A stretch of DNA of 64,000 nucleotides from contig NC_133401.1 of assembly GCF_047511655.1 (NCBI RefSeq), positions 16,924,501-16,988,500 of the forward strand. The letters run 5' to 3'. Shown here in pieces: positions 44,031 through 56,280 of this stretch. Each line of letters opens with the position of its first letter. The stretch's first letter is position 1. This DNA comes from Castor canadensis (Eukaryota; Chordata; Mammalia; Rodentia; Castoridae). The notes under the pieces are model-generated. The model was not told the DNA's origin, did not search any database, and was given only the letters and a program-made list of their open reading frames with translations. A program made the position numbers and the translations under genes.

Positions 44031-44475
44031 GGATGTGGTTTGTCATCAAAGGGAGCATGTGTCCATGTGTTGAGGTTTGGTACCCAGGGTGGTGGTATTG
44101 GGAGTTGTGGAACCTTGACGGTCTGGAGCCTAGCAGGAGGTCTTGAGGCCATTGGGGGTGCTGTCCCCAGAAGGGATTAAGGTAGTTCTCCTGAGAACCC
44201 CTTGGTAGTTCTCATGAGAAGGTTGTTGTAGAAGTCTGAGCCTGGCCCCACCCAGCCCTCCTGCTTCCTGTCTAGTGATGTGATTCCTTTCTCCAGTATA
44301 GGTTCCCTCCTTTGCCATCACTATGATGTGATGCTGAGAGGGCCCTCATCAGAACAGAGTTGAAGCCAGCACCATGCCTATGAGCCTCCAACACTGTGAG
44401 ACTGATAAACTTTTTTTGTTCACAAGTAGCTTGCCTCAGGTATTTTGTTATACTAGTGAAAGCTGACAAATACCA
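44031..44475 (+). mobile_element. MaLR-type LTR
   Basis: GAGGTTTGGTACCCAGG, a body with TCCTGCTTCCTGTCTAGTGA, and the end TCAGGTATTTTGTTATACTA with GAAAGCTGAC. Diverged, plus orientation. Confidence 0.6.
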
Positions 44476-45929
44476 TATCATTTGTTTTTATATACAAAAT
44501 CTTGCAACCTGAATAAGGAGCACCTGATTCCATGAAATGACCCTCCATTTCCTTGCAGATTTAGAGTAAGGAAGCTCAAATCCTTCTTCAAGGACTTGTT
44601 TGAATTTTGAGGTAAGGAACAAGAACATTTAAGAAGGCATGAATATTTCCAGTGGATCATTCTTAAAACCACCTCAGCTCAAGTTCAGGGCAGGTTAACA
44701 GTGGGGTTTCCTTGTGTCCAGTCTGGTTCTCATTAGAGTGATCTGGGGATCGGGAGCCTGTGATCTGGCTCTGCTCAATCACAGACACTTCCTGGGCACA
44801 TGTGGGCTTCAAGCTGCACTAAGAGTCCCTGTTTTGGATACCCTGACTTCGCTACACAGTCCTCAGTGACTGCTTCGTAGCCCAGGCTAAAACATGGAAA
44901 CTTCATGTTTAGTAAGAAACATTCCAACCTCAAGTTCAAATCCAGTACATCCCCACCCTGCCCACACCATCCCACTTTTCAGATCTCTCTCTCCTGTCCT
45001 CATTGTCCTAGCATTACCCTCCAGCAACTCCAGCTTGTCTTTTGTGAGCATGTCTTTGTATCTTCACCTTCCTGGGTCCCAGACAGTCCAAGACCAGCTC
45101 CTTGATGGGACACTTCTGTTTCCCTGATGAGGCAGACACCAAAAAATCAGTCTAAAGTAACACTGGGCTTTAGGTAGAACCAAATGTAGCCTAGAACATC
45201 CCTCAGGCAGGAAAATGGTCACTACAAATTAGCCCCATCCCCAACCCATTCCTTTCCCACAGGGCCGGGTTGCGTCCTCAACCACCTGTGCTCAGACTCA
45301 GAAGGAGTTTCAGGAAGATGATGACTACAGAGGAGGACAATTGTGGGGTTGTGGGATGAAGCTCCTACATAGATCCAGTATGGGAGCCAGCTTTATTACT
45401 GACTGGCACCAACACCCTATTTTTCCATCAGGATTGAGCCAGTCAAGGAACCACATGTGTTACTCCACAGAGAACTGATGCACGGAAGAGACCATAGTGC
45501 TCTTTACTCACCTGGGGCTAAAACTGCACCTAACTTCATGCCTCTAGAAGCGCTGCTCTAAATTCATTGATCTCTTGGGTCAGGTGATGTTGAACCAAAA
45601 TGTTTCAGATGTGGCTGTGACTGCACAACTTCTTCCATCATCAAGGAAGGCCCCCAGCTGGAACTCCAGCTGTTCCCCAGACTGAAGGAAGGAGCACGGG
45701 GAGAGCAACAGGAAGTGGGTTCCAGCACCTGGCTCTTCCTCCTGATAGAGGCACCCACTATGTTCTTCACCCTTCCACCTCTCTTTCTAGATTCCTCTCC
45801 ACCTGTTTAGCATCTATGTCTTTCTGATCCCCAGTATCAAAAAGTCTCTTTATCTTTCCAGATCAAGAGAGAAGTCAAACCTGATGTCCTCCTTCTTGGG
45901 TTTAGAGAGAAGTCTGTGGTACTGGGATA
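44476..45929. other. unassigned 1.45 kb before duplicated block A
   Basis: No repeat family recognised and no convincing reading frame. No similarity to the sequence preceding copy B was seen. Confidence 0.3.
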
Positions 45930-46302
45930 TGGGGATGGCCAGGTTACATCACAGTTTTAGAGATGAGCTCTGTGGGTCATATTTTATCAGGATTGAATGT
46001 AATAGAAACACGACTCTGCAAATATGATGTTTTAATAGTGTGCTGAATTGAAAAGAATGCTTTTGGCTTTTTGCTTACAATTTGTGGGACAAGTTTATCA
46101 GATCTGAACTCTTTGTTTGTTCTCTTGCTTTGCTGACTCCCTAAACAGAGGCTTGTGTTAATTTTGAGTACTGAGGGCATACTGCCTACAAATAGAATTG
46201 TTTTTCTTGGTGTGGTCTTCTTCCATCTGGGATAGATGGTCATGTCCACAGTCCATGCCTTCCCTCTGAAAAATTGTTTGGAGAGTAATAGAAAGTCACC
46301 AT

Positions 46303-46504
46303 CTTTTTTTTTTCAATACTGGCATTTGAACTCAGGGCTTAAACCTTGAGCCACTCCACCAGCCCTTTTTTGGTGATGATTTTTTTTGGGGGTGGGGTAT
46401 AGGGTCTGGCAAATTATTTGCCCAGGGATGGCTTTGAATTGTGAGCCTCCTGATCTCTGCCTCCTGAGTAGCTATGATTACAGGTGTGAGTCACCGGAAC
46501 CCAG
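46303..46504 (-). mobile_element. dimeric SINE with internal deletion
   Basis: Complement of a B1-like unit plus a tRNA-like unit lacking about 20 bases between GGGCTT and CTTGAGCC. The same deletion is present in the SINE at 59268-59460. Confidence 0.8.
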
Positions 46505-49500
46505 CTTGCAAGTATTTTATTGAGGATTTGTGTGTCTATGTTCATGAAGTATTGGCTTATAGTTTTCTTCTTTTATTTTGCTTTCATCATATTTTGGTAT
46601 CGTTGTAGTACTGGCTTCATAGAATGAGTTTGGGACTGTTGTTTCATTTTCTGTTTAGGAGCATTGGTGTTAGTTTCTCTTTTAAGGTCTGGGAGAATTT
46701 AGCAGTGAGTCTATCTGGTCCTGAGCCTTCTTTGTTGGGAGACTTTTTATCACTGCTTCAATCTCACTGCTTTGCTTTCATCTGTTTAGTTTTTTTTTTA
46801 AATATACTCTTGGTTCAGTTTTGGTAGGTCATATCTGTTTAGAAATTTATCCATTTCTTCTAGATTTTCCAGTTTGTTGGAAAATAAGTTTTCAAAATAT
46901 CCCTTCATGAACCTCTGGATTTCAGAGGTGTCTATTGTGATATCACCTTTCTCATCTCTAATTTAATTAATTTATGTGTTATTTCTCTTCTTTTGGTTGG
47001 TTTGACTAAGAGTTTTCAATCTTGTTTATACTTCCAAGAACTATCTCTTGGTTTCACTGGTTGTAAGTATTACTCTTTTAGTTTCTCTTTCAATAATTTC
47101 AGCTCTGATTTTTATTGCTTCCTATCTACTAATTTTGAGTTTGACTTGTTATTATTTTTCTTCGACCTTAAAGTGTATCATTAGGTTACTTATTTGAGAT
47201 ATCTCTGATTTAAATGTAGGCATTTATATCTATAAATGTCCCTCTTGGAACCATTTTCACTGTATACTACAGGTTCTGGTACAATGCGTTTTCATTTTCA
47301 TTCTATTTTAGAAATTTTAGAATTTATGCCCTTGTTTCATTGGTGACTCACTGTTCGTTCAAAAGTGTATTGCTCAATTGCAATGTGTTTGTATATTTTC
47401 TTTCACTGTGGATCTCGTTTTATTCCATTATAAAATATGAGAAATTATTTTAATTTTCTTATATTTGGTAAGACTTGCTTTATGTCTTAAAATATGGTCT
47501 GTTTTTGACTAAGTTTCATGGGTTGCTAAGGAAAATGTATATTACGTGGCTGTTGGATGGAATAGCCCCTAAATGTTGTTAGTTCATTTAATTTTTATGT
47601 TTCTTTGTGGATATTTTTTGTCTCTATGTGATATCTATTGGTGAGAGTAAAGTATTAAGTCAACCCTCTATTGATGTGTTGAGGTCTTTCTTGCCCTGAA
47701 AAAACTGGATAGAAGAACCATACAATAAAGCTATATATGATAGATCTATAGCCAAAATTATACCGAATTGTGTAAAACTGAAAGCATTTCCTTTAAAATA
47801 AGGAATGAGGCAAGATTGTCCACTATTACCACACTTATTTAATATGGTACTTGAAATTTTAGCTTGAGCAATAAAGAAAGAGAAAAAATGAAAGTGATAC
47901 AGATAGGAAAGGAAGAAGTCAAATTATCTCTATTTGCAGATGATGTGATTCTATATTTAAAAGATCCTGAAGACGCCACTCGAAGACTCTTGGATCTTAT
48001 AAACACTTTCATCAAAGCAGCAGGGCACAAAATGAACATGCAAGTTTCAATAGCTTATCTATATACCAACAACAGATTCAGTGAGGAAGAAATTATCATG
48101 AATTTCATTCACCATAGCCCTCACCCCCCCCTTCCCAAATACCTAGGAATAAAACTCAAAAATGAAAACTATAAAACACCAAGGAAAGAAATTGGAAGGT
48201 GGAAAAACATATCATGTTCATGGATTGGCAGAATTAATATTTCAAAAATGGCTGTATTACTGAAAGTCATATACAAATTCAACGAAATCCCTACCAAAAC
48301 TCCAAAGAAGTTGTTCATGTAACTAGGGGAAAAAAATCCTAAAATTCACATGGAAGCACAAAACATCCCAAGCAGTTAATGGAATCCTGAGCAAAAAATG
48401 CAATGTTAGATATCCCAATACCTGACTTCAAACTATACGACAGAGCCATAGTAACTAAAAGGGCATGACTGGCACAAAAATAGACACTAGAAAAGAAACA
48501 GAGTAGAGGAACCCCAAAAAAACCCACACAGCTACCACCATCTGATTTTAGACAAAGGCGCCAAAAACTTACACTGGAGAAAAGACAGCCTCTTCAACAA
48601 ATGACGTTGGGAAAACTAGATGTCCCAAGTAGAATACCGAAACTTGATCCATATTCCTCACCCTGAACAGAAACCAACTCAAAATGGATCAAGGACCTTC
48701 ATGTCAGACCCAAGGCTTTGAAATCACTAGGAGAAAAGTTACGAGAAACACGTTAGGATTTAGGTATAAGCAATGACCTCCATAGCTCTGGAAATAACAA
48801 GAACCAGCAAATGGGATTGTATCAAAATAATAAAAAAAAAACCCTTCTGCATAGAAAAGAAGCATTAAACAGAGTGAAGAGACAGACCAGGCCATGGGAG
48901 ACAATCTTCATCTGACAGGGGATTAATGTCCAGACCATATAAAGTACTCAAAAAGCTAAACACAGAACAAATAGTTTAATCAGTAAGTGGGCAAATGAGC
49001 TGACCAGCTTTCAAACTGCAGAACTGTAATTGACCAATTAGTACATGAAAAGTGTCCAGCTCGTTAGCCATAAGGGAAATGCGAAACGACACTGAGATTC
49101 GTCTCACCTGCATCAGAACGGCTCTTGTCAAGTACTGAGCGGCCAAAACGCAGGTGACGGTGCAGGGAAAAGCAGTCCTTACACCTTTTTTGGTGGGAAT
49201 GTAAATTAATCTCTCCACTTTGGAAATCATTATGGAGGTTCCTCAAAACACTAAATATTAGAACTAGCATCTGATCCAGCTTTACCACTCCTGAGCACAT
49301 ACCAACGGAATCTAAGTCAGCATACAATGGAGACACCTGCACACCCATGCTTATTTTGGCACTGGTCACAATAGTGAAGTTTTGGAATCAGCCTAGGAGC
49401 TCATCACGCCCTTCAAGGGATGAATGGGTGAAGAAAACCTGGCATATAACAATGGAATACTAGCCAGAATAAGTTCATGTTGCTTACAGAAAAACGGAGG

Positions 49501-49756
49501 GAACTGGATATCATCTTGTTAAGCATAATAAGGCAGAGTGAGAAAGACAAGTATCCTATACGTGGAATCTTAAGAAAAAGACATGAAAGTGAATGGGGTT
49601 GTTAGGAAATAGGAAGGGGGCCACTGAAGGGGGAGGAGAGATAAGTAGGAGTTATGGAGGGTAAGTGGAATCAAATTATCTTATATACATATATGAAAAT
49701 CTCATAATGAAACCCACGATTTTGTACAATTAATATATACTAATAAAAAAAGAAAA
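46505..49756 (+). mobile_element. L1 with 5' inversion (twin-primed)
   Basis: The left 1.2 kb (46505-47690) is antisense ORF2 from endonuclease to early reverse transcriptase. The right 2.1 kb (47691-49756) is sense ORF2 from IYDRSIAKI onward, through the F-A-D-D box (about 47931-47942), to the 3' UTR and tail. The two halves point outward from one L1 with roughly 250 bp missing at the join. This is the standard signature of twin priming during L1 insertion. Confidence 0.85.
47700..48900 (+). pseudogene. L1 ORF2 reverse transcriptase part, decayed
   Basis: 47864-48322 is open for about 150 codons: KVIQIGKEEVKLSLFADDVI with the intact F-A-D-D, then [20 protein letters not shown]. Upstream and downstream frames are broken by stops and shifts. 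It belongs to the inverted L1. Confidence 0.85.
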
Positions 49757-51479
49757 TGAGGTATCTCTCACTTATCATGAGGGCAGAGATTGGAAACAGA
49801 TTTGTTTTCCTGCTATGAGGAACTGTAAAGCTACATGAAGTATGAGGGCACTGCTTTCAGGGAGTGGATCAAGCCAACATAAGAACATTTCACCTATGAA
49901 AGAACAGAAGCTCACAAAGTGATCTCCTGGGCAACTAAACCGTCTGCTTCGGGCCACTCTCCCAGATGATGTGTGAGTAACAGGTCCTGCACAAGCAGTC
50001 CTGCAGAGCTGTGTCTGCTCTGGACAATGGATGGGGCTGGACCCTCTCAGGTGTGATGTCAAAAAAAAGTGTGCAGAGCTGAGTACTGGAAGTCCATGTG
50101 GGGTCTGCTGAAATTTTCACACTGGGGCCAGGCTGCACAAAACAGGCAAGAACACACAAATGCTTCAGAGACAGAAGGCTTAAGGAAGAGATATCTGTCT
50201 CATTTATACCCACAGGATTTTAATCTATGGAGGTGACACAGAGAGGCCAATGTTGTTGAAAGAAATCTCATGTTCACAGTTTGCTAGAAGTGAGAGGCCA
50301 GTGTGGGGTGCAGGGCCACACAGGGAAGCGCCAGTTTAGCTGAGGAGGCGGAAGCAGGGGTGAGAATAAAGACAGAGCTTCTAGTGTGTTTTTTTTGGGA
50401 AAGGTAGGGTCAGCAGGACACCCAGCCTAGGTTTGGCTAGTTTGAGTAAGGATACAGGATACAGGAGTGGTTGCTGCTTGTTTTCTCTCTGGCTCTGAGT
50501 TGCTTGAGGGCGGTGGAATTGTTGGCCCTGTGTGTGAGACTTTGATAAGGGTTGGCTCAGAGCCTGTGCTCTAGATTGCAGGGAGAGTTTTTTGGTGAAG
50601 TCCCATGCTTCACAGATAACATAGAGACAGAAGACAGAAAACCCAAACACTATACTAGTAGGAAGGGCACAAAAGAGTCATGTAAATCAAGAGCAATTCA
50701 GGGTTCTGGACTGGATTCTGGAGCAGGAAGTAGACATTAGGGGACACTTGACAAAATTAGAGTTAAACCTGTAGATTAGTTAATCATATAGTGTCAGTTA
50801 GTTTTCTGCATTCAAGAATTATATTAGGATTATGTAAAATGTTCCATTAGGGGAAGCTATATAAAAGATAGATGGAAGCTCTGTCTTATCTTCATAACTC
50901 TTTTTTAAGTCAACAGTTATGTCAAAATAGTAAGTTAGAAAATATTTTAAATGATACATATAATATTAGCACAAGACTCCCAAAACTTGTCATTGGGGTT
51001 TCCTATAGTCCCCATGTTGCCTGAGGTTGTAATTACAACCTTCTCTTCTCAGTTCTACATATCTTGGCTTTCTGGGCTTTGTTGTGGTCTAGGATAGCCT
51101 TTCTGAGAAATACGTGGAAAGTTGTGATAATCCCTGGGGCACAGGTAGAGAGACACTACCACCCACAAGATAACCGGCCAGTGGTTGGGCCAGGTGTAAG
51201 CGCAAAGATGAGCCGATAACTGCTGGCCTGTGATGGGTGTAGTATTGGTCTCACAGGAGGCAAATGTCCCACACCACCAGAGGCCGAATTGGCACAGTGC
51301 TGGCTAACAGTGGACGGACACAACTTCTTTCCCCGGTTCAGGCTGCTTGGGACTTTCTGGAGAGGAACTCATGTTGGGACAACTTCAGTAACTTGGAAAA
51401 CATCTTAACGCTCTTGCATCACAGTGTCATGATTCAACTTCTTTTCTGACAGTGAAAAACTTTAAAGATTGATAGGTGG

Positions 51480-51580
51480 GGGGAAGGGAGGATAAAGGAG
51501 AATAATGGAGGGGGTAAAAACTTTTGTAAATGCCACAATGTACCCCCAGCACAACAACAATTAAAAAAAATAAAGACTGG
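51480..51580 (+). mobile_element. very short L1 tail, absent from copy B
   Basis: G-rich tract, ATGGAGGGGGTAAAAAC, a polyadenylated end TTAAAAAAAATAAAG. At the matching place copy B runs AAAGATAGGTGGATTTGGTC uninterrupted (61515). AAAGATTGATAGG and AAAGACTGGAAGA flank it as a degraded target duplication. Confidence 0.65.
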
Positions 51581-52439
51581 AAGATTTGGTCAGAATGACT
51601 GAAAACATTTTTCTGCAATGAGAAGCAAAATTACTGTTAACATTTATATAGAGTCATTTTTGCTGAAAAACTTGATTCAGAGAGCATAATAATGAAGTAT
51701 TTCTCTTCTTTTTTTTATTAGTGGCTTAAAAAACAATAATTTATTTTCCTCACATACATAATTTGGCAGATCTCACTAGGGAAGGCTCATTTCTGCTTCA
51801 CACAATGGTCACGGGTGGATTGACTGTCCTGGAGGATTTGCTTCTAGAGTAGGTAATTTGTATGCCTGGGAGGCTGCTGCTTGATGTCATTTGGGAGCCT
51901 AGTCAAGAGATTCTGCTAGGGGTCCTAGTTTTTCTCCCCCTGGGCCTTTCCATGGGGCTGCTTGGGACTCATCACATCCTTACAGCTGGGCTGCTCTTAT
52001 TTCTTGAGTTATTGGAGTCCTATTTAGAAAGTCCTTGCCTGTACTACATCTTGAAGTGTTTTGTTTTTCTCTAGTAGTTTCAAAGTTTCAGGTCTTACAT
52101 TAAGGTCTTTGATCCATTTTTCGCTGTTTTTTAAATACAGGATGTGATACAGGAGATCTAGTTCAGTTATTTTCTCTTGAGGGATTGTTCCTTTTATTGA
52201 TGCAAAGTGTTCTTCTTTGTCTCTTCTGACTAATTTTAGTTTGAAGGCTACTTTATCAGATATGAGTATAGCTTACCCTGCCTGCTTCTGAGATCCACTT
52301 GCTTAGAAAATCTTTTTGCACCCTTTTCCTGTAAGCCAATGTTTGTTTTTGTCAGTGAGATATGTTTCACAAGAAACAAATGGTGGGGTCTTGATTTTTT
52401 AATGTAACTTGTCATTCTATGTCTTTTGATCAGAGAATT

Positions 52440-53570
52440 GAGGTCTTAACATTCAGTGTTAATATTGAAAGGTATGTAGTAATTCCTGCCATTTAGTTAC
52501 TTTTTTAGTGTTTAATTGTTTCCTGCTTTCATTTGCTTACCTAATTGACTGGTGAGATTTATTTTTTCTCATACTTTCATGGCTACGTTTATCTTCCTTT
52601 ACTGTGTGTAGGATTCTTTTGAGTATTTTCTGCAGTGCTGGTTTAGTGGTTATAAATTGTTTTAGCTTTTGTTTATCATGAAAAGTTTTGGTTTCTCTTC
52701 AGTTTTGAATGGTAAGTTTTCTTTTCTTTTAGTATTTGAAATACATCATTCCACACCCTCCTCCTTTTTTAAGGTTTCTGTTGAGAAATCTGCTGTTATT
52801 TATGGGTTGCCTTTATAGGTTATGTGGCACTTTTCCTTTGCAGATTTCAATATTCTTTCCTTGTTCTCTGTGGTTAATATGTTAACTACAATTTGTCTTG
52901 GAGAGGTTCTATTTTGGTCATGTCTGTTTGGAGTCCTGGAGGCCTCCTGGACCTGGATGGACATCTCTTTCTCAAGATTTGGGAGCTTTTCTATTATTAC
53001 TTTGTTGACCATGTTTCCTGTGCCTTTAGCTTATACCTCTTTTCCTTCTACCTGCTCTGGTTCATAGGTTTGGTGTTTTAATGGACTTGCCAAGTTCTTC
53101 AGATTTGTTCATTTTCCTCTATATCTTCATCTGATTTTTCTATAACATCTACTTTGTCTTCAAGCTCTAATATCTCCCACTTGATACTGTTTGCTGCAGA
53201 TGCCTTCAATTGATTTTTTGAAATTTGACTTAAGGAGCTTTTCAATTTCAGAGCTTCAATTTGACTTTCTTAGGCTTTATGTATCTTTATTGAATTCCCT
53301 TTTCATGTCTTACATTGTCTTGTTTATTTCATTCAGCCATTTATTTGTATCCTCCTTGATTTTGTTGAGGTGTTTATACATTTCTTTTTTCATCTCATTA
53401 ATCATTATTATCATTATTCTTTTGAGCTTAAAACTTAAGATTTCATCCCCTTCACTATCATTCAGATCTTTTGTTGTGTGATTGTCTATCTTTTGAGGTG
53501 TCATATTTCCTTGCCTTTTTATATTTTGTGTACTTCTACATTTAGATTTATTCATCCATAGTCGGTTGGG
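52440..53570 (-). pseudogene. L1 ORF1, decayed (older copy)
   Basis: Two open pieces on the minus strand, 53555-53310 (N-terminal and coiled coil, MNKSKCRSTQN start) and 53012-52800 (RRM and following, NKVIIEKLPNLEKEMSIQVQ, EASRTPNR, CHITYKGNP). They correspond to ORF1 at 14437 but with stops and shifts. Confidence 0.8.
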
Positions 53571-54120
53571 GTTTTAGTCACCTATAGTCTTTCCCTTGAA
53601 TCGTTCTCTATTTCTGGCAAGACTGGGCAGTGGCCAGGTTAATGTGCCATTTCTCACCACTGGTCTGGGAATATAGCTCAGCAATAACAAATTTGCCAAT
53701 TCAATACCAAACCAGATACTTACATGAAGTAAAACACCATTTGCAGTATTATCTAAGCAACCAACCATGTTATATATGAAGGGGACTAGTGTTCTTATAT
53801 GGTACACTAGAGGGTTAGAAAATAAAACTGATTTGTGTAGGAATTAAAATTCAGGTAGCAAAAGTAATGGATGTGAGGGAAGAAATATGGAAAAGGATAG
53901 GGAGAAGGGGAGTGAAGTGTGAGGGCTTCAGGTAAACATAATACTAGTATGTAGGAATATAGTTCAATTATTATTTAGAAGGATGCTGTTGTCAGGAATT
54001 ACAAGGGATAGAAAGGTTAATAATAATAACTACCAGTAGACTAGTTTGTAAACAAGGGAAGGGAAAAGTGATAAGAAAAAGCAAAGAGAAAAAAATGACA
54101 ATATATAAAAATGTAAGCAA

Positions 54121-54123
<3 letters not shown>

Positions 54124-54187
<64 letters not shown>
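54124..54187 (+). repeat. (TA)32 microsatellite
   Basis: Sixty-four bases of uninterrupted alternating TA, palindromic and cruciform-prone, and likely length-variable. Confidence 0.97.
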
Positions 54188-54192
<5 letters not shown>

Positions 54193-54550
54193 AAAGTCAG
54201 TATTTCTTCCCTATTGAGCAGGAGAGTGTATGTCTGCTTGGCTCTCTGTATAATGGATGCTCTACTTCAATCTCTGGTCCTCAGTTTTCTGTCAGTTTTT
54301 CCCCTATTGTGTTTACTGATTTATCTCCTCTGGGCTCCAGATGCTTGGGATTCCCTGCCGGGTATATCCTGAGTGCGTTGTTCCATGGTCTGCTAAGATT
54401 CTGGACCGAAAGTAGCTGCTGGAGTGAGGCAAGAGGTTGGGCTACTTTACCCAGATGGGGTGGTCAGGCATGTGGTATAGCAGTTGGGAGTGTCTGTGGA
54501 TAAGGATGTGGTCACTAAGTGTCTTCTCCCACCCACTGGACCAGAGGCTT

Positions 54551-54834
54551 GTGGGTAGCTATAATCATGAATTCACACTGTGCTGGGAGGGGGTTGCTTC
54601 TAGTGCTGTGGCCAGAAAGAGAGAAGTCAGCAGTGCTCTCTCCCTTCTGTGCAGCCTTACCCTTAGTCTCAAGTCAGTGCTAGAGCTAGATGTCTTCCCC
54701 CGACACCCAGACCACAGTCTGGTGCGAGAGCTTTTGAACCTCATGGGCAGTCGTAATCACAAGTAAATGTTGGGGTGCATGGTGCTTCTAGTGTTATAGC
54801 CAGCAAGAGGGAAGTTGGAAGGGCCCTCTCCTTT
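54551..54834 (-). repeat. two diverged 190-bp repeats in L1 5' UTR
   Basis: GTGGGTAGCTATAATCATGA ... GCTTCTAGTGCTGTGGCCAG (54551-54646) recurs as ATGGGCAGTCGTAATCACAA ... GCTTCTAGTGTTATAGCCAG (54742-54834). This is repeat structure within the older L1 promoter. Confidence 0.7.
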
Positions 54835-55117
54835 CCATGGGTAGCTGTGTACTGGAGGGATGGGGCATCGCCCTTCCTGCTTCTATGAGAGCTCCCCTGG
54901 AGCAAAGTTTTCTCTTTTTTTTCTTTTCTAAGTCTAATGTTCAGTATCTTTTGATTTTCTCTAGCCATTATCTGTCTAGTCTTTTACTGGTACCTTCTTC
55001 TAGCTTGGTAATCTGTTCACTTATCCTTGTACACATATATCTGTGGTTTTATTTCTCATTTGTGAAGACACAGGAATGTGGTGTACATATGCAATCTGCC
55101 ATCTTGGAATTTCTTCT

Positions 55118-55205
55118 CAGTATTTTTTGCAGCACTGGGGTTTGGATCAGGGCCTCACCCTTTCTAGGAAGGTGTTCTACCACTTGAGCCATTTCACCAG
55201 CCCTT
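55118..55205 (-). mobile_element. tRNA-like SINE monomer
   Basis: Complement of GGCTGGTGAAATGGCTCAAG and CTAGAAAGGGTGAGGCCC. Lies between two minus-strand L1 pieces. Confidence 0.8.
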
Positions 55206-56280
55206 ACTGAGATTTTTATTTCCAGAATTTCAATCTGAGTTTTTCTGGATTTCTATATCTTTATTGAATTTTCCTTTTTTTTATTAAATTAAAAATTTTT
55301 TATTAGCATGTAATAGCTGTACAGGGGATACATATTTACATTCTCCCTCCCTCCTTCTTAGAACAATTTCAACAGGTTTCATGCATCTGTTTTCATATTT
55401 GGACACAAAAAACATCCATCATATTCACCCTCATTTCACTTGTTGAATTTTCATTTTTATGTCCTTCATTTTCTTCACTATTTCATTTGTTTATTTGCAT
55501 TTTCTTTGAATTCATAGAGGTGTTTATACATATCCTCTTTAATTTTGTTGCTCATTTTTACTATGTTTTTAAAAGTTCATTATTTGAGATTCCATTAATT
55601 TTCTTATAATTCAAATCCTTTATTGTGGAGGTGTTATATCCTTGTTTTTTCATATTCATTGTATTTCTGCATTGAGATTTGATCATCTGAGATCAAGTCA
55701 GTGGTTGGAGGTTTCAATCATCTGAAGTCTTTCAGATTAATTATCCCCAATTTTCTGGCAGGGCTAGGTAGTGTCAGGATTATGTTGCAATTACTGCCAT
55801 TTTGATGTTTTTGTAGTGCTTAATTCTTTCCAAATCCTTATTTGTTTATCTACTTACCTAGTGATATTTATTCATTCCTGTGATTTCCTGATTGCATTTA
55901 TCTTCTTCCATATGTAGGATCCTTTAAGCATTTCCTGCTGTGCTGGTTTAATGGGCATGGATTTCTTTAGTTTTTTTTTTTTTTAAATCATGGAAGACTT
56001 TAATTTCTCCTTCAACTTTGAAGGGTAACTTTACTGAATATAGTAATTATTTTCTTTCAGGGCTTGAAATACATTGTTTCATGTCCCCCTTGCTTTTAAA
56101 GTTCCTGTTGAGAAATCTGCTGTTATTCAGATGGGTTTGCCTTTATATGTGACCTAGTGCTTCTCTCTTGAAGCTTTTAATATTATTTTCTTGTTGTGTA
56201 TACCTAATGTCTTAACTACAATATGCTTCGTAGACATTCTCTTCTGGTCTTGTTCATTTAAAGTACTAATTTAATTGCTT
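55206..56280 (-). mobile_element. older L1 fragments (ORF1 and 5' UTR), rearranged
   Basis: 55206-55800 is the complement of the ORF1 N-terminal side and the beginning of its 5' UTR; 55800-56280 goes back to the ORF1 C-terminal side (GTTGAGAAATCTGCTGTTAT). The order shows two L1 pieces side by side. A small L1 tail (55281-55442) is inserted, flanked by TTGAATTTTCCTTTTTT and TTGAATTTTCATTTTTA. Confidence 0.65.
55281..55442 (-). mobile_element. short L1 3' tail
   Basis: Complement of an L1 3' UTR (TAGCTGTACAGGGGATACAT). Direct repeats at 55264-55280 and 55443-55459 document the insertion. Confidence 0.65.

Larger units (their letters stand above)
45930..52040 (+). repeat. segmental duplication, copy A
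   Basis: Matches copy B in the same order and orientation: 45930-46290 with 57930-58335; 50040-50220 with 59740-59945; 50220-51470 with 60250-61530; 51580-52040 with 61530-62045. Example: GTGCTGAATTGAAAAGAATG (46041) against GTATGCTGAATTGAAAAGAA. The minus-strand SINE at 46303 has its counterpart at 59268, both with the same internal deletion. Later insertions (an inverted L1 and a short L1 tail) are confined to this copy. Confidence 0.85.
52005..55115 (-). mobile_element. older L1, 5' half with complete 5' end
   Basis: Minus strand, from right to left: 5' end at about 55115 (complement of GAAATTCCAAGATGGCAGAT), a 5' UTR of about 1.5 kb, ORF1 (about 53570-52440), endonuclease start (52440-52195), and a short ORF2 piece (52190-52005) joined after an internal deletion. 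A (TA) microsatellite sits in the 5' UTR. Its left end lies within the duplicated region and is shared with copy B (GTCCTATTTAGAAAG at 52013 and 62029). Confidence 0.8.

Noticed and set aside
45977..46249. Minus-strand 90-codon frame in duplicated copy A
   Set aside because: The matching part of copy B has several indels that destroy the frame, so it is not a conserved gene.
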